Source: Pelagihabitans sp947500445
GTDB taxonomy: Bacteria; Bacteroidota; Bacteroidia; Flavobacteriales; Flavobacteriaceae
Length of the DNA stretch: 64,000 nucleotides
Reading direction: 5' to 3'
Assembly (NCBI RefSeq): GCF_050589625.1
Contig: NZ_JBNGOP010000028.1
Location: forward strand, 7,056 to 71,055
In this document: one piece after another, positions 63,530-64,000 of the stretch
Layout: each line of letters starts with the position of its first letter
How positions within the stretch are numbered: the first letter of the stretch is position 1
The notes under the pieces: generated by a model
What the model was told of the DNA's origin: nothing
Seen by the model: only the letters and a program-made list of their open reading frames with translations
The model's database searches: none
Position numbers and translations under genes: made by a program

Positions 63530-63572
63530 TCCCGTTTTAACTTTAAAAGTTCCCTTATTTGAATTAGTCGAG

Positions 63573-63602
63573 AAAAGCCGTCCAGTATTGGGCGGCTTTT
63601 TT
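63573..63602 (+). terminator. Rho-independent terminator after gltBD
   Basis: Stem AAAAGCCG / CGGCTTTT (extended by wobble and GG/CC pairs), short loop, then T-run; 43 bp past the gltD stop. Confidence 0.85.
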
Positions 63603-63924
63603 CATGAAATAATGTCGTGTTTATACATCATAATGGTTCTTTTATGAAAATCGATTTAACAAAGTTGATTCTTCTTTTATGGATGTCATAAAAACCGTTT
63701 AAATCAAGTACGATTGTTTATTTAGGATGCCTTGGATATCACAAAAAACCTTCTTCTTCCTACTTTTAGAGTTACTTATGATTTTATTTCATGAAATAAC
63801 CATAGGAACGAGCGCCACCTTACGGGCGACGATTTGATTTTGCCAACATGAAATGGATAACCGGGTTTATAAACGGTCAGTTTGTAGCTGTTGGCCTTCC
63901 CTTATTTCGCTCAAAAGAGTTGTA
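63603..63924. other. Gene-free stretch between gltBD and the rRNA operon
   Basis: No credible gene. The palindromic TTTCATGAAATAA occurs twice (about 63601-63613 and 63788-63800). A 15-codon frame at 63643 (MKIDLTKLILLLWMS) has no support. Confidence 0.45.
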
Positions 63925-63958
63925 TAAAAAAACCCCCTCCGTTACTGGAGGGGGTTTT
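63925..63958 (-). terminator. rRNA operon terminator
   Basis: Stem AAAACCCCCTCC / GGAGGGGGTTTT with a 6 nt loop, followed on the minus strand by seven T. Ends the rRNA operon just after 5S. Confidence 0.9.
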
Positions 63959-63960
63959 CG

Positions 63961-64000
63961 AAGTAAGGCGGCGACCTACTCTCCCACTTGGTATAGCAGT
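63961..64000 (-). rRNA. rrf: 5S rRNA, 3' end only
   Basis: The minus strand reads ACTGCTATACCAAGTGGGAG then AGTAGGTCGCCGCCTTACTT, the conserved 3' third of a bacterial 5S rRNA. The rest lies outside the window; the exact 3' end is approximate. Confidence 0.9.

Overview
The window is chromosomal DNA of a gliding marine-type flavobacterium (Bacteroidota, Flavobacteriaceae). Supporting signs are gldJ next to murF, the type IX secretion protein PorV, a LytTR/TonB-receptor/DUF4249 locus, TAnnTTTG-type -7 promoter elements, weak Shine-Dalgarno sites, lipoprotein-rich coding content and DUF2256, DUF2805 and Lacal_2735 small proteins. No transposase, integrase, prophage or CRISPR array is visible.

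Layout. 1-8.4 kb is an accessory-looking stretch of orphan secreted and lipoprotein genes. It includes an amidohydrolase whose frame breaks at an A5 run into a PD40 beta-propeller, and an ASCH-domain lipoprotein gene split by a ~160 bp inverted-repeat element. 8.6-13.2 kb (minus) holds an SDR oxidoreductase, an M28 peptidase and the pyruvate dehydrogenase E2 and E1-alpha genes. 13.4-18.8 kb holds cdd, porV, gldJ and murF. 19-24.4 kb is a CusBA-type heavy-metal efflux pair without an outer-membrane partner. 24.9-27.1 kb is an ECF sigma factor / 63-aa protein / MscS operon plus a 56-aa single-span peptide; the sigma gene and the peptide share an upstream motif GTGAC-N17-GTCT. tRNA-Val(GAC) follows.

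27.2-35.1 kb holds a DinB-family protein and then a four-gene plus-strand cluster of planctomycete-type (PSCyt/DUF1553, DUF1501, beta-propeller, membrane cytochrome with LRR) proteins, probably exported and heme-bearing, substrate unknown. 35.1-37.8 kb holds an ATP-dependent DNA ligase coupled to its MBL-fold exonuclease. 37.8-42.6 kb is a light/flavin cluster: a FeS-BCP-like photolyase lacking the expected cluster cysteines, a 42-aa DUF2256 protein overlapping its start, a flavin reductase, a photolyase-like protein with an apparently permuted domain order, and DUF2805. 42.8-49 kb holds a LytTR two-component system, DUF4249 lipoprotein, TonB receptor, a solitary LytTR domain and a membrane protein. 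49.1-49.7 kb is a ~119 bp tandem repeat beside tRNA-Val(TAC).

49.8-55.8 kb (minus) holds folC, tonB, exbD, exbB, nhaD and glutamate dehydrogenase. 56-63.5 kb (plus) holds an acyl-CoA dehydrogenase and gltB-gltD glutamate synthase. The window ends in the 3' end of a 5S rRNA gene (minus strand), so an rRNA operon lies just beyond it.

A dispersed repeat family (four loci) sits between genes, twice directly at the 3' end of a minus-strand gene.
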